Shown: positions 54,478 to 63,267 of the stretch, piece after piece
Numbering within the stretch: position 1 is the first letter of the stretch
Layout: the number at the start of each line of letters is the position of its first letter
Assembly (NCBI RefSeq): GCF_900129315.1
Contig: NZ_FQUS01000003.1
Location: 248,001 to 312,000, forward strand
Direction of reading: 5' to 3'
DNA from: Fodinibius roseus
GTDB taxonomy: Bacteria; Bacteroidota; Rhodothermia; Balneolales; Balneolaceae
DNA: 64,000 nt
The notes under the pieces: generated by a model
The model's database searches: none
What the model saw: the letters and a program-made list of their open reading frames with translations, nothing else
Told to the model about the DNA's origin: nothing
Made by a program: the position numbers and the translations under genes

Positions 54478-55165
54478 GGCGGTAGGAGAGCAGCAGTCGA
54501 AAGGGAAAAAGTTTGCGCACCTGCCAGCCCGGGGGCACCGCTTGCTCCAGTTCGGAAGGGGTATAGCTTCGCCTGATGGACGTGAGTCCGTCTTGTGTTA
54601 TGAAGGAACTCCGGAAAACGGGCCGCGCCAGCATATTGAACAGCAGATAGCCGAGGTCGCTGCGCCGGATGTCGTTGAAAAGAACGCCTTTCCGGCTTAG
54701 CCGGCGGGCATCGGACAGGGTGGATCGCAGTTCTTGCTGCGAAAGATGATGAAGCAGGTGATTGGAAAGAACAAAGTCAAATTGGCGGCCGGATTCGAGC
54801 AGTTCTGATGAGGAGCAGTTGAGAAATTCGAGATGGTCGGGTACGTCCATGTGCTGTACATAACGGAAGGCGCGCTTATCGGTGTCCACCGCCGTGAGGT
54901 GCAGGTTGATCCCGTCCCTGGCCGCCCACCCGGCCAGCTTTATGGGGATATCGCCGCCGCCGAAGCCGATATCCAGAATACGATTTTGATCATTGGCCCG
55001 GAGATGGGGACGCAGCTCCTTTCGATAGAGCGTTCGCCATTGCGAGATCAGGGCGTTGATGGTCTTAAACTGCTCGTAGGTATTTTCAAGCTCCGCACGA
55101 TCGCAATCCGGGTCCTCCATCCGTTCTGTTTCCGTAGTATTTCTGGAGGATAGAAACAGGGGCAT
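54470..55165 (-). CDS. SAM-dependent methyltransferase of the type III PKS operon
   Basis: 231 residues, class I Rossmann fold. The SAM motif ILDIGFGGGDIPIKL is at about 64-78, the acidic strand LTAVDTDKRAF at about 90, FDFVLSNHLLHHLSQQEL at about 129-146, and a motif-III strand GVLFNDIRRSD at about 166. The enzyme belongs to the same broad group as methyltransferases that modify phenols and quinones. It starts 6 bp after the polyketide synthase stop and overlaps the hydroxylase, so it probably methylates the same product. Whether the methyl goes to oxygen or carbon is not decidable here. Confidence 0.9.
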   Translation of the reverse strand: MPLFLSSRNTTETERMEDPDCDRAELENTYEQFKTINALISQWRTLYRKELRPHLRANDQNRILDIGFGGGDIPIKLAGWAARDGINLHLTAVDTDKRAFRYVQHMDVPDHLEFLNCSSSELLESGRQFDFVLSNHLLHHLSQQELRSTLSDARRLSRKGVLFNDIRRSDLGYLLFNMLARPVFRSSFITQDGLTSIRRSYTPSELEQAVPPGWQVRKLFPFRLLLSYRHE

Positions 55166-55171
55166 GGATGG

Positions 55172-56275
55172 TTACCCGCGGGTTTTCGTTAACAATGCAC
55201 TTTCGATCGTCAAGCCGGGACCGAAAGCCATGGCCAGCACGGATGCCCGGTGGCTGCCCTCCCGGTTACGAAGCAGCTCAGCCAGCACAAAAAGAATAGT
55301 CGCGCTGCTCATATTACCATAATTAGCCAGTACCTCCCGGGAGGCGGACAGCTGCGGCGGGGACAGATCAAAATTTTGCTGCACCTTGTCCAGGATTGCG
55401 CGTCCCCCGGGATGGATCGCCCAGTGGTCAGCGGCCTTGGGGGTCATATCATAACTTTCGAAAAGGGGGTGCAGCGCTTCCGGCAGGTTGGCCCGGATGA
55501 TCTCCGGCACATAGCTCGAAAGCACCATATCAAAACCGGTATCACCGATCGTCCAGGCCATATCCTGTTCGCTCTTTTCGGCGATGGAGGTGGAAAATTG
55601 GTTGAGTTTCAAAGCCGTCCCGGACGGAGGCTGATTGCTGATGATCATGCCCGCGGCGCCGTCGGCAAAGACGGAAGCCGAAATAAGCTGGTCCGTGGCT
55701 TCGGAAGCCTGGAGATGGAGCGAGCATAGCTCCAGGCAAACGACCAAAACGGTAGCATCCTGCCGGGCAGCACAAAAGGAGCGAGCCATTTTCATGGCCG
55801 GGAAGGCGGCGAAGCATCCCATAAATCCTATATGGAACCGGCTGGTTGAAGGATCGAGATCGAGCTGCTTGATAATTTGAAATCCCGGTTCGGGGGCAAA
55901 AAAGCCCGTGCAGGATACCGTGATGATATGAGTGATGTCCGACTTGTCAATAGAGGTATTGTGCTCAATCGTTTTGCGGGCGGTTTCAACAAAAAGAGGC
56001 TTGGCCCGGTCGATATAGATCTGGTTGCGCGTACCGGTGGACGGCATGGACAAGGAGCCATCCTGCTGGAAGAACAGGCGGGGATCTCCATTGGCGTTAA
56101 AGTCATCAATAACGGTGTGCCGCTTTTCTATTCCGGAGTTTGAATAGATGCGGTGGATAATGCGTTTGGTGGCTTCCCGCGCTCCCATATATTCTTTGAG
56201 CCGATCGCGCAGAAACGATTGCTCATAAGATTGATCGGGTACGCAAGTGGCGATATTGTGAATATATGTCGGCAT
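55172..56275 (-). CDS. Type III polyketide synthase (chalcone/stilbene synthase family)
   Basis: 367 residues. The catalytic triad is intact: Cys154 (GFMGCFAAFPAM), His288 (HWAIHPGG) and Asn321 (NYGNMSSATILF). SCTGFFAPEPGF at 121-132 and SVFADGAAGMIISN at 201-214 are also typical. These homodimeric enzymes extend an acyl-CoA starter with malonyl-CoA and cyclise the product to alkylresorcinols, alkylpyrones or similar. A methyltransferase and a flavin hydroxylase follow in one operon, the same enzyme set as SrsA-SrsB-SrsC that makes phenolic lipids in Streptomyces griseus. A membrane phenolic or quinone lipid is the best guess for the product. Confidence 0.93.
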   Translation of the reverse strand: MPTYIHNIATCVPDQSYEQSFLRDRLKEYMGAREATKRIIHRIYSNSGIEKRHTVIDDFNANGDPRLFFQQDGSLSMPSTGTRNQIYIDRAKPLFVETARKTIEHNTSIDKSDITHIITVSCTGFFAPEPGFQIIKQLDLDPSTSRFHIGFMGCFAAFPAMKMARSFCAARQDATVLVVCLELCSLHLQASEATDQLISASVFADGAAGMIISNQPPSGTALKLNQFSTSIAEKSEQDMAWTIGDTGFDMVLSSYVPEIIRANLPEALHPLFESYDMTPKAADHWAIHPGGRAILDKVQQNFDLSPPQLSASREVLANYGNMSSATILFVLAELLRNREGSHRASVLAMAFGPGLTIESALLTKTRG

Positions 56276-56614
56276 CTGGTCGGGTATGTTAGGAACTCAC
56301 TATAACAACACGTTAATTTGATGCTAAAAATTCCAAAATCCTAATTAATATGATTTGGAAACCGGAATCGGCTGGGCTGGGATTCTCTTTGGTTTCGACT
56401 CGGTTTCTTGGTGAGATAACAGGGGAAAAAGCATCTTGATCCCTAAGTACGGTTGTAATCCGGTTAAAAAGTCGGAAGCCGAAACGTTGGGCTCCGATAG
56501 GATGAACCGCTTTAGGAATAGAGTTGATCTTCTGTGCTTTATGCGTATCGGATCATGGTAATCGCTGGTTTTTCTTGACAATGTATAGAGGGAGGACCCG
56601 CCCGCTTGTGGATC
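56276..56614. other. Intergenic region between the MATE and polyketide synthase genes
   Basis: 339 bp without a convincing gene. A 78-codon minus-strand frame at 56345-56581 has no known motif and no start signal. The promoter of the polyketide synthase operon should be near its left start, around 56280-56340. Confidence 0.4.
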
Positions 56615-57982
56615 CTAGTTTTTATTTTCATAGCCCCGGCGGGTGAGTTTATAAAAACGGAGATTGTGGAGGACAGCGGCGATCGTCAGTCCGGCAATGA
56701 GCCCCATCCAGAGGCCCTGGGGACCCACGCCGCGGATGATCCCCAGATAGTATCCCAGCGGTAGGCCCACCAACCAGTACGCCACAAAATTGACAAACAT
56801 CGGTATTTTGGTGTCTTTGAGTCCCCGCAGCGCCCCGTAGCCGCTTACCTGCAGCCCGTCGGAAATCTGGAAGATGGCGGCCATATAGAGCAGTCTGACG
56901 GCAACCTCCCTGACGGCGGCATCCTGGGTATACATGCCGGCGATGAGATCCGGGAAGAGGTACATGAGGGCGGCGGTAATACACATGAAAAAGGTGGCTA
57001 GAAAGATGCCGATATAGCCGCGTCGCCGCGCTTCGTACATCGTCCCTTTGCCGATGGCGTTGCCCACCCGCGTGGTGATGGCCGTGGAAAGTCCGAAGGG
57101 CACCATAAACGTCATGGCCGCAAAGTTGATGGCGACCTGATGTCCCGCTACCGCGATTGTGCTGAGGGAGCCCATCAGCAGGCTTACCAGGGCGAACATG
57201 CTGACTTCCATCGTGGAACTGAGTCCGATCGGCACCCCCACCCGCAGGAGTTCTTTGAGGTAGGGCCAGTCCGGCATTCGGAAAGAGGAAAAGATGTCAA
57301 ATCGCTCGTACGGCTTGTAATTCATGGTAAAAGTGAGCATCCCCAAGAACATCACGAATCCCACTACCGACGAGGCGTAACCACAGCCCCGCGCCCCCAG
57401 CTCGGGAAAGCCCAGCTTGCCGTACATGAAAACATAGTTACCGATGACGTTGACAAAAACGCCCAGCAGGGCGAAGTACATGCCCGGGCGGGTGGCCGAC
57501 AATCCCTCATTAAAGAAGCGAAGGGCCATATAGCCGCAGACGGCAAAGACGCCCCATGAAATAGCGTTGAGGTATCCCTGGGCAACCGGGATAATGGCGG
57601 GGGTGACATCCAGGAAGTGCATGACGAACTCGAGGTTGCGGATCAGGAAAAAGATGGGAATGGACAGGAAGAGGCTGAGCCAAAGTACTTGACGCGCATT
57701 GATGCCGATATCCCTGAAATTCCGTGCCCCCACCAGCTGGGCGACGACAGGAGTGACGGCCATCAGGATGCCGGCCGCCAGCATCATAAAGGGCATGAAG
57801 ACGGCCCCACCCACTGCCACCGCAGCCAGGTCCTGGGCCGAGAGGTTCCCCGCCATGACCGTATCCACAAAGTTCATCGACATCTGCAGGAGCTGTGCAA
57901 TGATAACCGGCAGACCGATTTTGAGCGTCAGTCCCGCTTCCCTGCGGAGATTATATTTCTCTGTTTTCAGGTATGAAAGCAC
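56615..57982 (-). CDS. MATE family multidrug/toxic-compound efflux transporter
   Basis: 455 residues with twelve hydrophobic segments in two six-helix bundles. LKIGLPVIIAQLLQMSMNFVDTVMAG is the first helix pair. The second bundle starts near LLRVGVPIGLSSTMEVSMFALVSLL. Family motifs QVAINFAAMTFMVPFGLSTAITTRVGNAIGKG at about 285-315 support the DinF/NorM type. It is driven by sodium or proton gradients. The substrate is unknown. Location beside the phenolic-lipid operon could hint at export of its product, but a 339-bp gap makes this weak. Confidence 0.93.
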   Translation of the reverse strand: MLSYLKTEKYNLRREAGLTLKIGLPVIIAQLLQMSMNFVDTVMAGNLSAQDLAAVAVGGAVFMPFMMLAAGILMAVTPVVAQLVGARNFRDIGINARQVLWLSLFLSIPIFFLIRNLEFVMHFLDVTPAIIPVAQGYLNAISWGVFAVCGYMALRFFNEGLSATRPGMYFALLGVFVNVIGNYVFMYGKLGFPELGARGCGYASSVVGFVMFLGMLTFTMNYKPYERFDIFSSFRMPDWPYLKELLRVGVPIGLSSTMEVSMFALVSLLMGSLSTIAVAGHQVAINFAAMTFMVPFGLSTAITTRVGNAIGKGTMYEARRRGYIGIFLATFFMCITAALMYLFPDLIAGMYTQDAAVREVAVRLLYMAAIFQISDGLQVSGYGALRGLKDTKIPMFVNFVAYWLVGLPLGYYLGIIRGVGPQGLWMGLIAGLTIAAVLHNLRFYKLTRRGYENKN

Positions 57983-58247
57983 GGTACACTATGAATATCA
58001 GCTAACATTTTCAGGAGCGCTTATGGTACAAAAACTACAGCGCAAAAGATAGGGGTGAGTTGTTTTTGGATGTAAATACGATAAATGCTACATGACTCAA
58101 CATATGCGGTTATGTATGTATCCGTGCGGGATTTTTACTAATATAACAAGTAAATAGTCCATGTTGCTATCAGATGCAGCAACCATTTGTTCATTTGTGA
58201 AAAAGAGAAAATAGTTACCCACTTTTTACGCGTGTAAAATTAATAGG

Positions 58248-58403
58248 GTGCTGAATGCTTCGGACGGTTCTGTAATTTACCATGAGAACACTCCCAATTA
58301 TAAAAATGATGATTATGACGTCTATATTTCGTCTTTGGGCGTGGGTGAGGGATACATGGTCAATGTGGGCAGCAAAGCGGTGTATTGCCTGCGGGTGCCG
58401 TGA
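58248..58403 (+). pseudogene. Truncated gene end, FISUMP-like
   Basis: From 58215 an open frame without an ATG runs to the TGA at 58401-58403. The last 51 codons look protein-like (DGSVIYHEN, then SLGVGEGYMVNVG and a final AVYCLRVP). The ending resembles the C-terminus of Fibrobacter-type major paralogous (FISUMP) domains. No upstream part exists in the window, so it seems to be the leftover 3' end of a lost gene. The match is by eye. Confidence 0.35.
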
Positions 58404-58441
58404 ATTATCATTTATTAATCAAGAATTAATCAAGGAAAACG

Positions 58442-59155
58442 ATGAAGCTTGAAAAGAATAGCTTGTTTATACTATTAATGGCCGTTTTCCTGTCCGGTTG
58501 CGGTATTCAGATGCCGGTGAGCGAAGGACTGGTGTTTTCGAACAGTGATCCCTATGGGCAGCAACATGAAGAGATTCTGCCGTTTATCCGGTATAGCGGC
58601 GCTGTTACCGCCGTTTCGACCATGCCTGTGTATTCTTCATTGCAGGACGCTGCTATAGAGGATCACGGCAGCGGGGAGTCGCACCACCTCAACCAGAAGT
58701 TAATGACGTCCGGGGGGAATCCGGGGTTCGGGGCTTCCCTGGGGGATGGCCGGCGGTTTGCTGTTGCCTTTACGCCGGGAATATTTTTGGTGGGAATGCA
58801 TGCGGATGCTACTGTTCGCACGGTCGAAAATGTATTCATTACCGTCAATCAACAGCTGGGTCTTCAAAGCGGGACCGAACTCATATTGCAGCGCCCTGTC
58901 TGGGAAAGGAAGGGGGGCGGAATCAGCGTGGGCGCATTTTTTCGGAGCCAGCCCATGCAATTTGTCGAAGAAGATGAACGGTGGTCTCGCGGGGAGCCGG
59001 AGTTTCATATTCAGTGGTACGGCCTGCGACTGATAGGACAATCTCCAGATATCTCCGGCAACAAATTCCATCTCCGCGGATTCATCAATGCGGGTTATGC
59101 CGGCGAATACCAGGTGCCCCTGGTCGGACTGGGAATGGCTTTTGCATTTGATTAG
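58442..59155 (+). CDS. Lipoprotein, family unknown
   Basis: 237 residues. A lipoprotein signal ends in LSGC (Cys about 20), so it is lipid-anchored. The mature protein has few charged clusters and alternating strands, with glycine-rich turns (GNPGFGASLGDGRRFAVAFTPGIFLVG) and a final GEYQVPLVGLGMAFAFD, like a small beta-rich or barrel-like envelope protein. I do not recognise a domain. It has no operon partner, and the 5' gap holds the FISUMP-like remnant. Confidence 0.75.
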   Translation: MKLEKNSLFILLMAVFLSGCGIQMPVSEGLVFSNSDPYGQQHEEILPFIRYSGAVTAVSTMPVYSSLQDAAIEDHGSGESHHLNQKLMTSGGNPGFGASLGDGRRFAVAFTPGIFLVGMHADATVRTVENVFITVNQQLGLQSGTELILQRPVWERKGGGISVGAFFRSQPMQFVEEDERWSRGEPEFHIQWYGLRLIGQSPDISGNKFHLRGFINAGYAGEYQVPLVGLGMAFAFD

Positions 59156-59270
59156 CTAACGCAGGTAGATTCTACGTATCTGGAAGCCGTAAGTGGAAAG
59201 TATTAACGCCCTTTGTGTGATTGGTTTCCAGATAGGCTTTCAGTCTCCTCAAGACCCGAAAGCAGGAAGG

Positions 59271-59312
59271 GAAAAATTATTAATTCAAAATCCAACATTT
59301 CAAATCATGCAT
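59271..59312. repeat. Short 7-bp-periodic tract near the end of the sensor kinase gene
   Basis: Words CAAAATC, CAACATT, TCAAATC succeed each other at 7-bp intervals and stop 5 bp before the kinase stop codon. Only one arm is clear, with a faint TGATTGG-type partner around 59217. Confidence 0.4.
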
Positions 59313-59316
59313 GCCT

Positions 59317-62300
59317 CTAAGCAAGCGGCAGCTTAATCACAAAGGTCGTGCCTTCGCCCTCGACCGAGGCGAACGAGATGCTGCCCTTGTGAGCGTCTAT
59401 AATTTTCTTGCAGATCGCCAGTCCGAGTCCCGTACCGCCGGATTTGGTTGAGAAGCTGGGGACAAAAATATGGCTTCGGTCCTCTTCCGGGATGCCGTCT
59501 CCGTCGTCTTCGATCTCGATAAAGGCGTGCTCCTGTTTCTCGTAAAGGATAAGGGAAATATGTCCCTCTTTATCCATGGCCTCATAGGCATTTTTGACCA
59601 TGTTGATGAACACCCTTTTCAGGTCATCGGCAATACCTTGCACCTCGACGGGGTCGGCGGGGATATCCAGGGTGATATCAAGCTTGTTGTCATGCTGATA
59701 TAGTTGAGCTACCGATGCAAGCAGACTGCCCAGATCGACCGTAGAAAAATCCTCCCTGATAGGTTGCGAGAATTTGGAGAAGTCGGAAGCAATATTGCTG
59801 AGCGACTGAATCTGTTCAATCAGGTTGCCGGCAATTTTTTGAATGCGTTCTTTAAGCTCTTTGCCCTCATATTTATCTGTTTTAAGCTGTCGCTCGAGGT
59901 GCTGCACATTAAGCTTCATCGGGGTGAGCGGGTTTTTGATTTCGTGGGCTACCTGCTGGGCCATCTCTTTCCAGGCGGCTTCCCGTTCGGCTTCGGCCAG
60001 GTCTTTTTGGAGTTTTTTGAGCTTGAAGACCATCTGGTTATAGGCTTTGGCCAGGTTCCCGATCTCATCCCTGCTGGTTACCGGAATAGTGGTATCCAGA
60101 TCACCCCCCGAAATCTGATTGAGTCCCCGCTGAATGTGGGTCAGCGGACGCGTCAGTGATTTAGAGATAAAGACCGAGCCCAGGATAAAAAGACCGAAGA
60201 CCAGCAGGTACGTTAAAATAAGATAACTGGTGGTTTCCAGGAGCTGCTGGTCGTATTTGGGAGATTCCAGGAACGTCGGAATCGCGATGGTTGCTACGGG
60301 TGTGTTCTGGTTGTTCAGAATAGACCGGTAACCGATGAGCAGGGACTGGCCGGCCAAATGCACGTTGGAATAGGCTTCCCGTTGTTGGTGCACGTACAGC
60401 TGGTTATAAATTTCGTACGGTAGCGCAGCCGGCAGCAGGTTCTGTTGAAAAATTTGGGGGGTGGTTGTTTCCCTGACTCGCCGGCTGTCATACAGGATGG
60501 CATCGACATTCCAGGGGGTTGCCAGCGATTCCAGCGAGAGCGACGGATCCCGGGATAAATTAAAAACCGATTGATTGGACTCTATCGACTGGGCGAGCTG
60601 TTGCAGTTTGTCAAAGAGCTCCTGGCGGACAATATCCCGGTTCTGTTGCTTAATGGCGTAGTGTGATGATGCAATTAAAAAGCCCAGAAACAGCAGGGTC
60701 GCCAGTAAAAAACTATCCAGTATACGGTCCTGAAATCGTTTATTTTCCCCCAGAATGGGGATGGCGCCCCTGCTTACTATCTGAATGATGAATGCAGCCA
60801 GGCAGCCCACGACGAGAAGGGTGAAACTGAACCGGAAGAAAGAGAACAGGATCATCCTGTATTCGGCAACCACCGTGCTTACTTTAATCGTCCGTTCTTC
60901 GGAGGCCCGCTTGAGTAAAATACGGTAGGTGGCTTCTGTAGTGTGATTGCTGTAATAGGCAAGAGAGTCGTTTTCCAGCCGCTGCAGTTCGGGTTCATTG
61001 AGCTCCTGGTAGCTGGGAAAATAGCCGGTGAATCCCTTCTGCGTGGTATTGATCAGCTTGCCATTGTCATACTTCTGCATCAGAAAGGCATTGTTCCAGT
61101 CCTCATACGTCAGGGACGCCATGACAGCGCGGATCGGCTTGTTGAACTGGGGACGTTCTTTATAGACCGAACAGAGAATCCAGGCCAGGGGGGAATAGTC
61201 GGAAGAGCCGAAAACAGGGATCCATCCCCGGTAAAACGTCTGGTAGTCCTGCTGATTAATCAGGTCGGGCTGCTGTACAAAGGGACGAATGGTCGATTTG
61301 GTGATCTGCTGCAGTAGTTCATTCGCTGATTTTAGCGAGGCTATATTATAAAAGTTCGTCCAGTCCGGGGAGTTCAGGTTGGTTGAGTAATCGGCGATAG
61401 GTTCTTCGGAATTACTGACAAGCTGTATGTCATATGAGTAGATGTTCCCTTGCGGAGCCAGGAAGTTTTGGATGGCCTCCGTAAAACGGGCCTGCAGGGA
61501 AGAGCGGTTATTTTGAATATCATCGGAGGTAATGGAGTTGAACTCGTGTTCCAACTCTACGAGCAGTTGTTCGGTCAGCTGGCGAGCCTGGGCGTCTTCT
61601 TCCTGGCCGTACTCCCGGGCTGTTTGCAGCAGCTGGGCATCCAGGTGGTTGAGATAAGCCTGGTAGAACATCGGCATGCTGACGGCGGCAATGAAGATAC
61701 TGCCGAGTACGACTTTACGCAGTGGCGAAAGAGAGGATATCCATACAATATTTTGTGCGTATCCCAAAGCCATTCCGGCGGTAATGATGAAGCCGAAGAT
61801 GCTGGTAAAGAATATCCAGTTTAAAACCGGTTGGCCATGGATAAAGAACTGGGCAATAAAAAGGCTGATGAAAAATGTAATCGGCAGTACGGTGGCCGAT
61901 AGCTTGAGCTGCTGGCGGGTAACCCGGAATAAGATCCGGTTCAGTGTGATGATTAAAATGCCGGCCGCCAGCAAGCCTGTTCCGACCACAAGGTAAAGGA
62001 AAATCGTACGCCAGTAGGGAAAAATACGCAGATCCAGGAGCGGAATACTGCCAAAGACGGCCTGTTCAGAAATCCAGTTAAAAACGATAGGAATACTGAC
62101 GGCGTTAATGAAACCGAAGAGGCCTGCCAGTCCAATTGTGCTCAGGTATGAGTTGACACTGAGTTTTGGTGTAAAGAAGACGACCTTCCGGGCGATGGCT
62201 ATAGCGGCAAGGAGCCCGAAGATCGCATGGGTGAAGGTGGTACTCAGGTGCTCGAAGACGGGGGTCCACGAACTCCCCGTAGCCTCCGTAAGGACACCGG

Positions 62301-63198
62301 ACCAGTAAGAAAACAGGTCGATATATGCGAAGGCCAACCACCCCAGCCCAATGAACAAGAGCTGAATGAGCATGCGCTGCCACCAGGCGAATCGATTCAT
62401 TGTTCCGAAGAAGAGGGTGATAATGACTCCTATGCACAGTGCAAAGTAAACGGATCGCCAAAAACGGGTGTTTTTCTGCCACTCCGCCTCTTTCTGGTCA
62501 AACTGACTGGTCGTCGCATAGACCACACCGACAGAATCACCGGAAAGGTCAGACAGCCGGTGAGCCTGGATGAAATCTTCCGGGGGCTCATTGAAGAGGC
62601 TGAGATCCAGCGGGTAGGTAATGTTCGTTGAAGGATCCGACCGGAAAAGATTAAACTCACTTTGGTCTCCAATAGCCAGCGGATTATTTTGTTCGATACG
62701 ATAGCTGGTAAAGAGGCGGTACCAGATCGTTTGATCGTCTCTCTGAATGCTGAAGGGCATGTGGCATTCCCAGAAGATCGTGTTATTTTGCCTGCGAAGA
62801 AGGATTTCCGGTTCGCGTGTATTCTCATAGGGATCCCCGTCCCTGTTCTGCAGGGCAAAGCCTTTCCAGACGATAGCCCGGTTGCTCTGGTAGAGCGAAA
62901 TGCTCCAGAAGTCGGAATAAGAGGCTAAAACCCGGTAAAGGTCAGAGGCCGTACTCCTTTTTAGGAGTTGGGGGCGAAGAGTGTTTGCCAATTCCTCTGA
63001 GCGGTTGAGAAGTTGCTGCTGACTATCCTTGAACTTTTGGGCTGCATCCGACAGCTCCTGTTGAACTAACTCCCGGTTGGCCTGAGACGGTTTTATAGCG
63101 TACCGCCATCCTTCGAGGGCAAGCAGCAGCACCAGCAAACCTGTGAAGGTCCACCCAACCAAACGATAAATGCGACGCTTATCCGAAATATTTTTCAT
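59317..63198 (-). CDS. Very large membrane sensor histidine kinase, NtrY-like
   Basis: 1293 residues. A short cytoplasmic start and a first membrane helix (LVGWTFTGLLVLLLALEG) precede an extracytoplasmic sensing part of about 190 residues. A block of about eight hydrophobic helices follows (about 215-505), then a second large extracytoplasmic region, then another membrane pair. A HAMP domain (KSLTRPLTHIQRGLNQISGGDLDTTIPV) leads to a HisKA domain with His1085 (VAHEIKNPLTPMKLN) and an HATPase domain (GDGIPEEDR, GTGLGLAICKKI). The C-terminal third resembles NtrY, although the sensor part is larger and differently built. No response regulator is next to it. Confidence 0.9.
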   Translation of the reverse strand: MKNISDKRRIYRLVGWTFTGLLVLLLALEGWRYAIKPSQANRELVQQELSDAAQKFKDSQQQLLNRSEELANTLRPQLLKRSTASDLYRVLASYSDFWSISLYQSNRAIVWKGFALQNRDGDPYENTREPEILLRRQNNTIFWECHMPFSIQRDDQTIWYRLFTSYRIEQNNPLAIGDQSEFNLFRSDPSTNITYPLDLSLFNEPPEDFIQAHRLSDLSGDSVGVVYATTSQFDQKEAEWQKNTRFWRSVYFALCIGVIITLFFGTMNRFAWWQRMLIQLLFIGLGWLAFAYIDLFSYWSGVLTEATGSSWTPVFEHLSTTFTHAIFGLLAAIAIARKVVFFTPKLSVNSYLSTIGLAGLFGFINAVSIPIVFNWISEQAVFGSIPLLDLRIFPYWRTIFLYLVVGTGLLAAGILIITLNRILFRVTRQQLKLSATVLPITFFISLFIAQFFIHGQPVLNWIFFTSIFGFIITAGMALGYAQNIVWISSLSPLRKVVLGSIFIAAVSMPMFYQAYLNHLDAQLLQTAREYGQEEDAQARQLTEQLLVELEHEFNSITSDDIQNNRSSLQARFTEAIQNFLAPQGNIYSYDIQLVSNSEEPIADYSTNLNSPDWTNFYNIASLKSANELLQQITKSTIRPFVQQPDLINQQDYQTFYRGWIPVFGSSDYSPLAWILCSVYKERPQFNKPIRAVMASLTYEDWNNAFLMQKYDNGKLINTTQKGFTGYFPSYQELNEPELQRLENDSLAYYSNHTTEATYRILLKRASEERTIKVSTVVAEYRMILFSFFRFSFTLLVVGCLAAFIIQIVSRGAIPILGENKRFQDRILDSFLLATLLFLGFLIASSHYAIKQQNRDIVRQELFDKLQQLAQSIESNQSVFNLSRDPSLSLESLATPWNVDAILYDSRRVRETTTPQIFQQNLLPAALPYEIYNQLYVHQQREAYSNVHLAGQSLLIGYRSILNNQNTPVATIAIPTFLESPKYDQQLLETTSYLILTYLLVFGLFILGSVFISKSLTRPLTHIQRGLNQISGGDLDTTIPVTSRDEIGNLAKAYNQMVFKLKKLQKDLAEAEREAAWKEMAQQVAHEIKNPLTPMKLNVQHLERQLKTDKYEGKELKERIQKIAGNLIEQIQSLSNIASDFSKFSQPIREDFSTVDLGSLLASVAQLYQHDNKLDITLDIPADPVEVQGIADDLKRVFINMVKNAYEAMDKEGHISLILYEKQEHAFIEIEDDGDGIPEEDRSHIFVPSFSTKSGGTGLGLAICKKIIDAHKGSISFASVEGEGTTFVIKLPLA

Positions 63199-63267
63199 GT
63201 ATTAAAAAGCGATTCATCAGACTTATGAGAGGACTTGGTGAAACCCACTCATGAATATGAACCGAAA

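Noticed and set aside
56345..56581. 78-codon minus-strand frame between the MATE and polyketide synthase genes
   Set aside because: No known motif, no ribosome-binding site, low-complexity composition and no operon link, so not called as a gene.
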